This document shows, piece after piece, positions 30,991 through 40,833 of a stretch of DNA of 64,000 nucleotides (the stretch's first letter is position 1; the number at the start of each line of letters is the position of its first letter). The notes beneath the pieces were generated by a model. It was not told where the DNA came from, did not search any database, and worked only from the letters and a program-made list of their open reading frames with translations. This stretch comes from Daucus carota subsp. sativus. Lineage: Eukaryota; Streptophyta; Magnoliopsida; Apiales; Apiaceae. Location of the stretch: contig NC_030385.2 in NCBI RefSeq assembly GCF_001625215.2, positions 5,139,135-5,203,134 on the forward strand. Direction: 5' to 3'. The position numbers and the translations under genes are program-made.

Positions 30991-31477
30991 AATTACATGA
31001 GCCTTTTGGGGAAAAAATTTATCCCAAAATAGTTGAGCTTCTTTCTTTTCTATGCATATTTATCAACTATCTTCCATCCTTAACCTCTCTTATTTATTAT
31101 TCCAATGTACCACTAGCTAATACTCCCTCCATCCCAAATTGGATGAGCTAGTTGACTTTGGGCACGTAACTTAAGGTGTATTGCCATATAGATCCGAAAT
31201 TTATTTTTTTAATTTTTCTTTTATAAATAAAAATTTCATATTTAAATTTTTATTTGGAAAGTTAAAATTTCAAAAATAAGTAATGTAGCTATGCGGTCAA
31301 TGGACTTTAAAGTGCGTGCCCGAAGTCAACGAGCTCATCTAATTTGGGATGGAGGGAGTATACAATAAGAAGTCAACACAATAAATATGGGTAAAGATGG
31401 AAAAAGAAACAACCATTTAATACTTATTAATATGTGTGAAATGAGCAAAAGGCTCATCTAAATTGGGATGGAGGGAG
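30981..31477. mobile_element. Stowaway-like MITE interrupted by a second one
   Basis: The left end 'ctccatcccaaattacatga' pairs with the right end '...aattgggatggagggag'. The right flank is TA; the left is decayed. A second MITE (31123-31358) is inserted within it. Confidence 0.65.
31123..31358. mobile_element. Stowaway-like MITE, inner of a nested pair
   Basis: 236 bp with inverted ends of more than 35 bp: 'ctccctccatcccaaatt' on the left against 'aatttgggatggagggag' on the right. TA lies on both sides (31121-31122 and 31359-31360), the Tc1/mariner target. Confidence 0.85.
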
Positions 31478-31579
31478 TAATATTTTATTCACAACCGTAG
31501 CAGTTGGCAGGGTTATTTAAAGTTACCGTATCTCCCTTGTCTTCTAACCAGATAATTGTTTGTTTGTATTTAAGTAGTA

Positions 31580-31629
31580 CTCCCTCTGTCCCATTTTAAC
31601 TGATGTTTGACTTTTTGACACGGAGGGAG
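31580..31629. mobile_element. Very short Stowaway-like remnant
   Basis: Ends 'ctccctctgtccc' and 'acggagggag' only 50 bp apart with 'tttgactttttga' between them. Probably an internally deleted copy. Confidence 0.45.
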
Positions 31630-31795
31630 AATGTCACAGTAAATTGATGAGCAGCGGTTAGAATTTATACTTTGACTCTTGAGCACATCCATGTTGTACG
31701 TTCTGCCCCTATTCCTAAGTTTGTGACTCGAGCGTGTGTCAGTTATCACTGATTTGGAATTTAATTTTTGAATTTTCATTTTTGCTATACAATTA

Positions 31796-32098
31796 CTCCC
31801 TCTGTCCCTCTCATTTCTTTACAGTTACTATTTTGGGATGTCCCTCTCATTTCTTTACATTACTATAAATAGTAAGTTTTTCTCATCATTACACCCACTA
31901 TCTTCCCCCACTATCTCATATTTAACAATAAAAACTACTATTACACCCACTACTTTCCTCCACTATCTCAAATCTATTATTAAATATTGATAGGTACCAC
32001 CACTTTACCCACTTTTCATCTAACTTTACTATTTTTTATAAATTGTCTTGGTCTCCGTGTCCCCCTCCAATGTAAACAATTGAGGGGGACGGAGGGAG
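31796..32098. mobile_element. Stowaway-like MITE
   Basis: 303 bp with ends 'ctccctctgtccctctca' and 'tgagggggacggagggag' and TA at 31794-31795 and 32099-32100. Non-coding interior. Confidence 0.8.
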
Positions 32099-32296
32099 TA
32101 TGTATTTCGGGTTTTGGGTTAACCCGAACCCGAATAAAACCCGATGGGTTCGGGTTTGAGTTTACATAGTTCGGGTTTTTTGGATTCGGGTTTACGATAT
32201 AAATTGAGGTTCAAGTTTGGTATTTACAAAACCCGTTTCGACCAACCCGTTTGTCATCCCTAATTGGAGCGGCCCCTGTACTAGTATTAGTAGTAT

Positions 32297-32490
32297 CGGT
32301 TTGTCTACTGTGTGCCCATGGGCACATGCTAAGCACGGAAACTCATAAATTTGGTGTGTTTTGATTGGTGTGGTTGGTGTGAATGCAGGGAGCCATCATT
32401 ATTAAAGAGGTGTAAGCCAATCAACACAAAAAAAAAAACTATTAAATTTTGTGCTTATTGTGTGCCCATGAGCACACCATAGAAAAACCG
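32297..32490. mobile_element. MULE-type MITE, copy 1 (upstream of the first GASA gene)
   Basis: 194 bp. The left end 'cggtttgtctactgtgtgcc' is the near reverse complement of the right end '...catagaaaaaccg', with 'gtgtgcccatgggcac' in both arms. A perfect 9-bp duplication, tagtagtat, lies at 32288-32296 and 32491-32499, the length typical of Mutator-like elements. Confidence 0.9.
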
Positions 32491-32796
32491 TAGTAGTATA
32501 GTTACATAAAAATTCACCGGCACAAAATGAGCGGGTTATGAAGTGTACAAACACGCAGCAGGGGGAACAAGTACTATCTATCTTTGTGCATATGCCATCT
32601 GTAATCCCAGTCTTGTGCTTGAAAACAAGAGCTGTAAATAGGAGAAAACTCACCTTCTTGGATGCATCTTTAGTCCAACCACTCGTCCTTACATTATTAA
32701 ACTCGATCATATTTTTAGATCTTTGCCAGCTCACATTCATTAATTCATCCTTAGACCCTTGGCCTACTTAAACAGAATCCTCCTCATCACTCTCAC

Positions 32797-32804
32797 TATA
32801 AATT
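32797..32804 (+). promoter_or_regulatory. TATA box of the first GASA gene
   Basis: 'tataaatt' about 73 bp before the ATG, within 'ctctcactataaatt', which is conserved in the promoter of the second GASA gene. Distance and conservation support it as the core promoter. Confidence 0.65.
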
Positions 32805-32869
32805 GTCACTTGTTTCTAATCTCATTTTCACATCAAGCTAGCTTTCTTCAGTTTTTCATTAATTGATCC

Positions 32870-33547
32870 ATGGCAGCATTCTCAAGAGCTTTTGCACTTC
32901 TTCTGCTTCTGGTCTTCATCACAGATTTCCAGCAAATTGTAATGTCTATGCATAGTCAAGTGAACTACACTCTTCCTTACAAAAAAAAAAAAAAAAGTGA
33001 ACTACACTCTTTATATAGGCAGTAAAATTATGTAACACATTGCGCGTGTTTGTTTCACACAAACAACTTCTGCTTTTGGCTTACTACTTTTCTTCACCTG
33101 TTTCTATAAATAAGTAGAAGTACTTTTATGAATTTGAGAATGCTAACTTATCAATCAGAGATTCTACTTCTTTTCCAAACATTTTATGAACACATTTACT
33201 TATCACTTCTGATCTACTTCTTTATTTTAAGGAAGAAATCACTTTTTTTAATTTTGCCCGAACATGCCCAATTGTAAATGTTACACTCAGTAATGAAATG
33301 TTTCTGTGTGCAGGCAGGATTGATGAGTGGCCCGGCAGCGAGTCCAGTTGCACCACCAGCTATCAACTGCACGGCATCATGCGATACGCGATGCAGCGAG
33401 ACCAAGAGGCCAAATCTGTGCAAGAGGGCGTGCGGGAGCTGCTGCGGAAAGTGCAAGTGTGTGCCACCAGGCACTTCTGGGAACTATGAGGCCTGCCCTT
33501 GCTACTTCAACCTCAAGACTCATAACAACACCCGCAAATGTCCTTAG
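32870..33547 (+). CDS. GASA/snakin-family cysteine-rich secreted peptide, copy 1
   Basis: Two exons, 32870-32938 and 33314-33547, encode a 100-residue precursor. Exon 1 (23 codons) is a signal peptide with a run of Leu (AFALLLLLVFITDF), so the product is secreted. Exon 2 gives a short Pro/Ala-rich linker and the C-terminal GASA domain with all 12 cysteines, including CGSCCGKCKC and ending in RKCP. Such peptides are gibberellin-regulated or defence-related and act in the cell wall space; which applies here cannot be told. The intron (375 bp) uses GT...CAG and holds a family A MITE. A close paralogue lies at 35730. Compared with it, this copy has a 4-residue longer linker. Confidence 0.95.
33044..33270. 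mobile_element. MITE family A copy in the intron of the first GASA gene
   Basis: Starts 'cgcgtgtttg' and ends 'cgaacatgccca'. It shares 'aataagtagaagtactttta' and 'ttctacttcttttccaaac' with the copies at 4451, 47092 and 49539. The homologous intron of the second GASA gene (102 bp) lacks it. Confidence 0.75.
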
Positions 33548-34571
33548 ATGTTTTCATAAATCATCTATGAGTGTTTATATATTGTCTTTATTAGTTTTGG
33601 TCTTAACTCTCATGTATTGCTGCATTAAAATTAAGGTAGCTACCGAATGATAAGAAGCTGGATTTCATTATGCATGAAGTGAAGCAAACTCGGCAGTATC
33701 AGTGTAATTTTGAGTGATGATATGTGATAAATCGACAGATCATTATTTGAGATAAAAGAGCAGGCTTTTGTTTATTATGGGGCCGTTTGGCTGAATTTAA
33801 AAAAACTGACTTATTGCTTAAAGTAAAGAAGTGGATTATAAGTTAGAAGTTAATTTAAACTTGTAAGTTATTAGAAGTGTTTGGATATCATAATTTATAA
33901 GTTAAATATCTCTATTAGAAGAAGCTGTAATTTAGAAAAAAAGCTAGCTTTCCTTACTCTTTTTTTTTTGGAGCTTTTACGCCTCAGTATAAACGCTTCT
34001 GTTGCAGAGCAAAACAGTCTCTATATACAGGATTGTAGATATTTTAAATTATATCACTGACAGATTCTCAGCGGAGAGGAAGTGGACTAGTGGAGAACAT
34101 AATGGCTGGTTAATTTGTTTTTTAGAAATAAACATTTGTTTCTGAAAATAGATACATAAAATCCTACAGTAATTTTTTTCAAGGCAACAGGCAATGGACA
34201 ACAGGCCTGAGACCATGGCGCCTTTCACGCCTTTGCCACTTATCAGTTACAGGGGCAGAACAACCCCCAAGAAAACAGGGACAGGATTTGAGATGAAAAC
34301 TGTTTCATCACAATTTTTAATTTCAAAATAAATATATTTCCTTCATTTTTAATTTCAACCTGTGGAAATAATGCTAAATAAATCAATTTGTTTGCTACTG
34401 CCTATGTCTGAAACTTCGTTTTCATTGCTCGAGTGTTGAGGCTCTTTTCCGTTAAGAATCTTCCCAACATCATCGTCAAAAATGAGTTCCTCATTTTCTT
34501 CATCATCTATATTGATTCCTGCTAACTGCACGTTTATATTTATTATTATCGTGGATATTGAAATATTAATA
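33548..34571. other. Intergenic DNA between the GASA genes, with repeat pieces
   Basis: The 3' UTR-like sequence of GASA copy 1 runs to about 33780. A segment at 33778-33940 ('ggggccgtttggctg') resembles another MITE end. At about 34409-34535 the minus strand reads INIDDEENEELIFDDDVGKIL, an acidic stretch like the N-terminus of plant retroelement-type ORFs; it is too short to call. Otherwise nothing. Confidence 0.35.
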
Positions 34572-34764
34572 GGGTTTATCTAGTGTGTGTCCATGGGCAC
34601 ATACTAAGCACGGAAACTCATAAATTTGGTGTGTTTTGATTGGTGAAATTGGTGTGAATGCAGGAGGGTCATCATTACTAAAGAGGTGTAAGCCAATCAA
34701 AACAAGGAAAAGTTATCAAATTTTGTACTTATTGTGTGCACATGGGCATACCATAGAAAAACCG
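34572..34764. mobile_element. MULE-type MITE, copy 2 (upstream of the second GASA gene)
   Basis: 193 bp, about 85-90% like copy 1 at 32297 by eye. A perfect 9-bp duplication, atattaata, lies at 34563-34571 and 34765-34773. The target sequence differs from that of copy 1, so this is a separate insertion, not part of the gene duplication. Confidence 0.9.
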
Positions 34765-34882
34765 ATATTAATATATGACAAGTTGAAACTTTAGACCAAA
34801 CTCTTGAAATTGAAGGATGTTTGGTTTAAATATAGAACAAGATTTAGATCAAAGGGTCCTATTCCCAGACAATCGTCTGTCA

Positions 34883-35137
34883 GGGAGGGCTTATCTAACA
34901 TACTGTACGAGGGCCGTTAGATTTATATTTTAAGGATTGAGATTCAATCTTATTTTTTAATACATCCGCTATTAATATCTGTGACCGGAATAGTTTCATT
35001 CCGCAGATATTATCTGCGGAAAGGCGAACTCCCGTTCCACGAATATTTATAGCAGATCCATTAAAAAATAAGATTGAATCTCAAATCTTAAAATACAGAT
35101 CTAACGTCTCCCGTACAGTGTGTTAGATAGCCCACCC
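34883..35137. mobile_element. Fold-back MITE with about 100-bp inverted arms
   Basis: The left arm from 'ggcttatctaacatactgta' through 'attcaatcttattttttaat' is the near reverse complement of the right arm ending 'gttagatagccc'. The centre holds a further near-palindrome around 'cgcagatattatctgcg'. No clear target duplication was found. Confidence 0.75.
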
Positions 35138-35658
35138 AGATGAAAATAAACTTCACCTTTTAAAGATGGCCTTCACCGTCGCCTTAGCACGGTTAATTAC
35201 TTAATTATGTGCACTGCCATGGAATCCTTGTAGAGCTAGCTAGCCACTAGCCAGTGAGCAACTGAATAAACATTCACCGTCACGCATGAGCTGGCTGTGA
35301 ACTGTACAATGATGATACACATACTCAAAAAGAAGTACAGTAGGTGACAAACGACATGCAGTAGTGGGAACAAGTGAAACAAGTACTCCTATCTATCTTT
35401 GTGCGTATCCAACTGGACAGGTTCTTAATTGTTTTGGCCCATTGCCATCTGTATTCTCAGAATCTCAGTCTTATGTTTGAAAACATGAGCTCCAAACAGG
35501 TGCAAACTGCAAACTCACCTTCTTGGATCCCTCTTTAAGTCCAAATATATTCACCACTTGCCCTTTATTATAAAACTCAATCTTATCTCTAAATCTTTGC
35601 CAGCCCATACATTAAGTCATCATACGACCCCTGCTCCACTTCAGATCATCACTCTCAC

Positions 35659-35665
35659 TATAAAT
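35659..35665 (+). promoter_or_regulatory. TATA box of the second GASA gene
   Basis: 'tataaat' 71 bp before the ATG in the same 'ctctcactataaatt' context as the first GASA gene. Confidence 0.65.
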
Positions 35666-35729
35666 TCCTCACTTCCTCTTCTTCACATTTTCACATCAAG
35701 CTAGCTTTATTTACTTTATTAACAGAACA

Positions 35730-36122
35730 ATGGCAGCATTCTCTAGAGCATTTGCACTTCTCCTGCTTCTCATTTTCATCACAGATTTCCAGCAAATAGT
35801 AATGTCTTCACATACTCAACTGATAATTTTACTGTACAGTACAATTATATAAGACATTGCATATGTTGCACTTATTAATGAATTTTTTTTTTTTTTGCAG
35901 GCAGGGTTGATGAATGGTCCAGTGGCACCACCAGCTATCAACTGCACGGCATCATGCGATACGCGATGCAGCGAGACCAAGAGGCCAAATCTGTGCAAGA
36001 GGGCGTGCGGGAGCTGCTGCGGAAAGTGCAATTGTGTTCCACCAGGCACTTCTGGGAACTATGAGGCCTGCCCTTGCTACTTCAACCTCAAGACTCATAA
36101 CAACACCCGCAAATGTCCTTAA
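35730..36122 (+). CDS. GASA/snakin-family cysteine-rich secreted peptide, copy 2
   Basis: Exons 35730-35798 and 35901-36122 encode a 96-residue precursor with the same design as copy 1: a 23-codon signal peptide exon, a short linker (AGLMNGPVAPPA) and a 12-Cys GASA domain. Relative to copy 1 the linker is four residues shorter and one residue in the Cys core changes (KCKC to KCNC). Exon 2 and the start of the 3' UTR differ from copy 1 at only about four sites in 245 bp, while exon 1 differs at about seven in 69. The intron is short (102 bp, T-rich acceptor). Both genes look functional. Confidence 0.95.
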
Positions 36123-36969
36123 ATGTTTTCATAAATCATCTATGAGTGTTTATATATTGTCATTATTAGTTTTGGTCCAATGTATTGCTGCATTAGAATT
36201 AAGGTTGCTGCCGAATGATAAGCTGGATTTCATTATACTCGCATGAAGTAAAGCAAACTCTGCAGTATCTGTGTAATTCTGAATGATCATATGTGATGGA
36301 TCGTTATTTGAGATAAAAGAGGAGAGGATAAACCATTAATCACTTGACTATCCAATCCTCTATAACCAATATATTCATATATATTAAAAAAAAAACATGT
36401 GCAACTCATATTAAAATATAATAAAATTTATATCAGAATATTAATTTTTTATAAATAACAAATGAAAGCAAACTGCGAACAAATGATAATTAAAAACCAA
36501 AATCTGATAGTCGAAGCCATAAGATAGGCGATTAACTTTCGAATCCGATAATCTCCGCTTCAATAAAAAAAAAAACCGGAAGCTGCAACGACTTAGATCT
36601 AGTAAAACAAACAGACCTGATAAAAATATAGAAATCCTCTCCCGAAGAGAAAGATTATTGAAAAAAACAAATCAAATAAAAGAGTTTGGGGAATTCGATC
36701 GGTGAAAGCCGATGAAAGCACCTCAAATAATAGAGACATCGACTTCAAGAATTTTAGGATTTCTCAGAGAGCATGTGAATTAATTTTATTTCCTTTTTGT
36801 TCTTTTAGTCGATGTTAGAATATATTATTATTAGAGACCGCAATGTTAGTGAATTTTTTTTATTTAAAAGGAGATATTTATATTGAATAGTTTTTTTATG
36901 TGTGAAAAGTGTAATATATTCATAGTTGAAAGATAATATTAAATTTGTTAACATATATATTATATTATA
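36123..36969. other. Intergenic DNA, no gene seen
   Basis: The 3' UTR-like sequence matching copy 1 runs to about 36310. The rest is AT-rich with A-runs near 36380 and 36570. No ORF or clear mobile-element ends were found. Confidence 0.4.
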
Positions 36970-38405
36970 TTATACTCTACTATAATAAACCAACATAAGT
37001 ATAATTTGTAGTCCAAAGTTTTAGTTATAATTTTTGGTTTGGTATTCTCCTTCTGTCACTACAAGTCGAGAACATGTGGGAAGTCTATTACTCATGCATT
37101 GTTAAACAGTTTCAAATACTAAAAACATTCGTGATAATACGTTATCATATAATATTTCATTAAAAAATTATAATGATGTTAAAAATAAAATTATAAATAT
37201 ATAATTTTGAATATTTTTTTTATCGGGAACCTTCGTATAACTCATTTTAACTCTTACATGTTCTTCTTTGAAAAAAAAACTTTTACATGTTCTATTTCAA
37301 TACAAACACGAATTACGTAACATTTTCTAACTCTAATCTGTTACATGACAAATACCTTTTCATACATACTAGCCTTTAACCCGTGCGAAGCAAGGACGGG
37401 TATATAGTTCATAATTTATTATTTATAATTTAAATTTTAACATCATTTTATTAGTATTTTAATATTAATGGATTGAATTTTAATTAAATTATATTATTCA
37501 ACTGACTATATTTTCTCCCGATTACTTGAAAATGGACAAACTCTAATATATATATGTGTGTGTGTGTCAGGATTTCAATACATTTAATCCGAATTTAGTA
37601 CACGTAGATTTAAAAATAAAAAAAATCAGAAAATTCAAATCTTTTCCAAACATAGCCGATCATATAATACATTTGAAAAGATTCAGTAATCTAATCAATC
37701 GAATTTCAACGTAATTTTGTAATCTTGATTTTTTTGACAACAATAACTTCTAAGATTAGAGCTAAAAAGAGTTATGTAATGGTACGTGTTTATATTGAAA
37801 TAGAACACATTAAAGTTAAAAATAGTTATATGAAGGTTCTTGTTAAAAGAAAGATCTTCAAAATTGTATATTTATAATTTTATTTATAACATCATTCTAA
37901 TTTTTTAATGAGATATTATATGATAATGAATTGTTATGAGTGTTTTTAGTATTTGAAACCGTTTAACAATATAATACTAATAGACTCCACATTTGTAGAC
38001 TTGTAGTACCAAAAGGAGAGTACCACCAAAAAAATAATAGACTCCACATTTGTAGACTTGTAGTACCAAAAGGAGAGTACCAAACCAAAAAATATAACTA
38101 AAATCTTGTACTACAAATTATACCCATGTTGGCTTATTATAGTATAGTATAGATGACGAAATATTAAAAATCAGATTTAAAATTAATTGAATAATAAATT
38201 ATCACATTTTAATAACAAAAAAATATTTATAAATAGATAATAAATTGTAAAAACTAAATTTTCATGAGAAATATAATCCGTTTGTTAATATAATTTAATT
38301 AAAATTCAATTTATTAATATTAAAATAATAATAAAATAATACTAAAATTAAATAATAAATTACGAACTATATAACCGCCCGTGCTTCGCACGAGTTAAAG
38401 GCTAG
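36970..38405 (+). mobile_element. Small non-autonomous Helitron, interrupted by a related one
   Basis: The 3' end at 38402-38405 is CTAG followed by T, preceded by the hairpin CGTGC-TTC-GCACG about 10 bp upstream, the Helitron 3' signature. The 5' end near 36970 (about 'tatactctactataataaacc') resembles the TC-start of the inner copy but is decayed. Removing the inner Helitron leaves about 650 bp. No Rep/helicase gene, so it depends on another element. Confidence 0.65.
37369..38153 (-). mobile_element. Small non-autonomous Helitron (785 bp) nested in its relative
   Basis: On the minus strand it starts TCTATACTATACTATAATAA after an A (38154) and ends GGCTAG before a T (complement of 37368), exactly the A^T insertion rule of Helitrons. 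A hairpin-forming 'acccgtcc...cgcacgggt' lies just before the end. Its sequence is homologous, in opposite orientation, to both parts of the surrounding Helitron. It contains a 60-bp tandem duplication at about 37977-38090 ('agactccacatttgtagac'). Confidence 0.75.
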
Positions 38406-38719
38406 TTATTCTAATATGTCACAAATTCTTATAATTGATAATGTTTACATCTCATAATTTATTTATTATGAAAGAATTAGATCTTAAAGTATTAATAAAA
38501 TAAATTTATATACAAATATTATTCTAATATATTTTACAAATATTTAATATTATATATAAATATTATTATAATATTTTAGGTGATATTGTAATTAATTTGT
38601 CTAGCACTAAATGCAAAAAGAAAATCTTAAAAATAAATATTGTTTGTAAAAGTTTAAATTTTAGTCCTAGTCTTAAAAAATCTCATGTAAAACCAAATAT
38701 GTTCAATGAATATATATTA

Positions 38720-38975
38720 CCCCCTCCCTCCCTTTTTTGTTTTTAGTTGTCATATTTCTATTTTTATTGGTCAATTTGATTAATTTTTGGCCAATGATTA
38801 TAAATACCTCTTACATTATTTTAAAAAAAAATGAAAATTACAAATTAAAGTAGATTAAACGTTATTTTTGATGGAATCATTCTTTTTATTTTATTAGTTG
38901 ATAAAAATTTAATAAACTTTGGTCAATTCGACTTGTCAAAAGTCAAATGTGATGACTAAAAAGGGACGGAGAGAG
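38720..38975. mobile_element. Stowaway-like MITE
   Basis: Ends 'cccctccctcccttttttg' and 'aaaaagggacggagagag', with TA at both sides (38718-38719 and 38976-38977). Non-coding. Confidence 0.75.
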
Positions 38976-39002
38976 TATTTTATTTTTTGACACTATTAAG
39001 TA

Positions 39003-39236
39003 CTCCGTCTGTCCCTCGCATTTCTTTACGTTACTTTTTGGCACGCTTTTCCACACTCATTTAAAGTATAGTTTCATACTGTATTTTTAAAAAAAAATCT
39101 CCGAATAAAAGTTTGATTATTTAAACTTTTATTCAAAAAGAGAAAATTTAAAAAAAAAAGTTAGGGAACTATACTTTATAAGAGCCTCAAAATGCGTGCA
39201 ATATTGAACGTAAACAAACACGGGGGACGGAGGGAG
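39003..39236. mobile_element. Stowaway-like MITE
   Basis: Ends 'ctccgtctgtccctcgca' and 'cgggggacggagggag', TA at 39001-39002 and 39237-39238. It lies 25 bp from the previous MITE. Confidence 0.8.
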
Positions 39237-39449
39237 TAATAATCATGTGAATCTAAAAATTATATAATTCATTTATATTTGATTAGATAAAAACATATAT
39301 AATTACCATCATTAGTGTTGCATATATTTAGAATATAACAAATCCTAGTTTTATCATATTTTCTCGACATAATTAGATATGGACAATGATAAATTTGATT
39401 AATCGATTTTGTTTAAACCAAACCAAACCAAACATACTCATTATATCCC

Positions 39450-39545
39450 GCTTAGAGCAGGGTCTGAGGAGGGTAAGATGTACGCAGCCTTGCCCCTGCT
39501 CTTAAAGCAGAGAGGCTGTTTCCGTGAAGACCCCTGGCTTAGTGC
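39450..39545. mobile_element. SINE-like repeat fragment
   Basis: The stretch 'gaggagggtaagatgtacg', 'cagccttgcccctgctct' and 'gagaggctgtttccgtg' is a sequence I recognise as widely dispersed in plant genomes and often associated with tRNA-derived SINEs. Only part is present; I did not find a full tRNA-like head or a poly(A)-type tail. Confidence 0.4.
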
Positions 39546-39560
39546 ACAATAAATAATATA

Positions 39561-40290
39561 GTGTGTGATATAATATTAATATACCTTAGCCCATGGCCTT
39601 ATTCACATGGGACTTACCTACACAGTTCCCGTTTGTCGATGATGGGTGACAATGATTTGAAACGGAGATATCAAACTGGGACGTTTGGCAACAACCGTCA
39701 ATACACTAACCGCCATCAATCCAACGGAGTCTCTTTCTTGCCTTCCCCCACCCACATGTAATACCATTGTAGACTATGGCGACACGAATTCAGAACACCC
39801 CTGGTAGAATACGGTTACCAGGCCAAAATCATTTAGAAACCGCGTGAAATCTTACCAAATCTTTCGACGAAACAACATCTGTGATGCCCATTAATACGCA
39901 CTAAACCTTATCAAATCCTTCGACGAACCAACATTCGTGATGATCCATTAGTACGCACTAAACCTTATCAAATCCTTCGACAACCAACATACTTAACCTA
40001 TGGCCTTATGCACACGGGACTTACCTAAATAGTCCCCGATTTTCGATGATAGTTGACGTAGTGAAGCCGGTGGATCTGAAGAGAGATATGAAACCGGATA
40101 ACAACCGCCATTACACACTTTCTTTAATTTACTTAAGTTGTGCTTGTGTAATCCATCCATCGATTCTCCTTTATCTACGCTTCCAAAGCAATAACCGCCA
40201 ATACACTAACTGCTGTCTAAACTGTCATGCCGATTTCTTACCACCGATCCTGAGTACTGATGATTGAGAGTCACAGATTTTGGGTTTTGA
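39561..40290. repeat. Diverged direct repeats and a 57-bp tandem repeat
   Basis: A block at 39585-39720 ('tggccttattcacatgggacttacctac') recurs in diverged form at 39997-40120. Between them, 39841-39990 holds about three tandem units of 56-57 bp built on 'accttatcaaatccttcgac'. The ORFs here are not shared between copies, so I take the region as non-coding. Confidence 0.6.
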
Positions 40291-40833
40291 TGAAACAGAG
40301 AGATGGAAAAAGAAAAAGAAATGGGAATGAAATGTGAAATAAAAACGAAGATTCGAGATCGAAACGAGAAGCAAAATGATAAAGCGAAAGACAGATTTTC
40401 ACCGGGACAACAGGAGTTATAAGTTTATAACCGGCAGGAGACCGATATATTTATCATACATGGTCGATATATTTATGATATATCGATTTTGTTTATATAC
40501 GTAAAATAAGTGAAAAACTCTTACCAAATCGCTGGACTATTATCCATTAATCATCATATTACGAATGGCCCAAACCCAACCCATGTCCTGTGGCCCAACA
40601 AAATACCAAGAATTCAAATTGTACAAATAACGGCTAGTTTTAATCTTGTCTTGATCACGCTCTAACGGTCATATTCTTTTCCGCTGAGAACCCTAATCTT
40701 GCAAACCCCCTTATATAAATCTCTCTCTGTTTCCATCTCCACACATTACCCATCTTTATCAATTTTTCACTATTCTCAATTTCTCATCCAGTTGCAATCA
40801 ATTTTTCTTATCTTCTCGATTCGAATATCGAAA

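Larger units (their letters stand above)
30401..32262. mobile_element. hAT-like non-autonomous element rich in 'cgggt' motifs
   Basis: The ends are 'tagagatggcagtttg' and 'tttgtcatcccta', imperfect inverted repeats. Inside both ends are runs of 'aacccgaa' and 'cgggttcggg' motifs (30420-30640 and 32100-32260). Flanks ttgggagc and attggagc match at 6 of 8 positions, fitting an old 8-bp hAT-type duplication. No transposase is visible. The interior holds an RNase H-like fragment and several Stowaway-like MITEs. Superfamily is inference from the ends and the TSD length. Confidence 0.55.

Noticed and set aside
33214-33474. Minus-strand and alternate-frame ORFs over the GASA exon 2 regions
   Set aside because: They mirror the GASA coding exon; only the frame with 12 ordered Cys makes sense.
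32297-34764. The two MITE copies as part of one tandem duplication with the GASA genes
   Set aside because: Their 9-bp target duplications differ and their distances to the genes differ, so they inserted independently.
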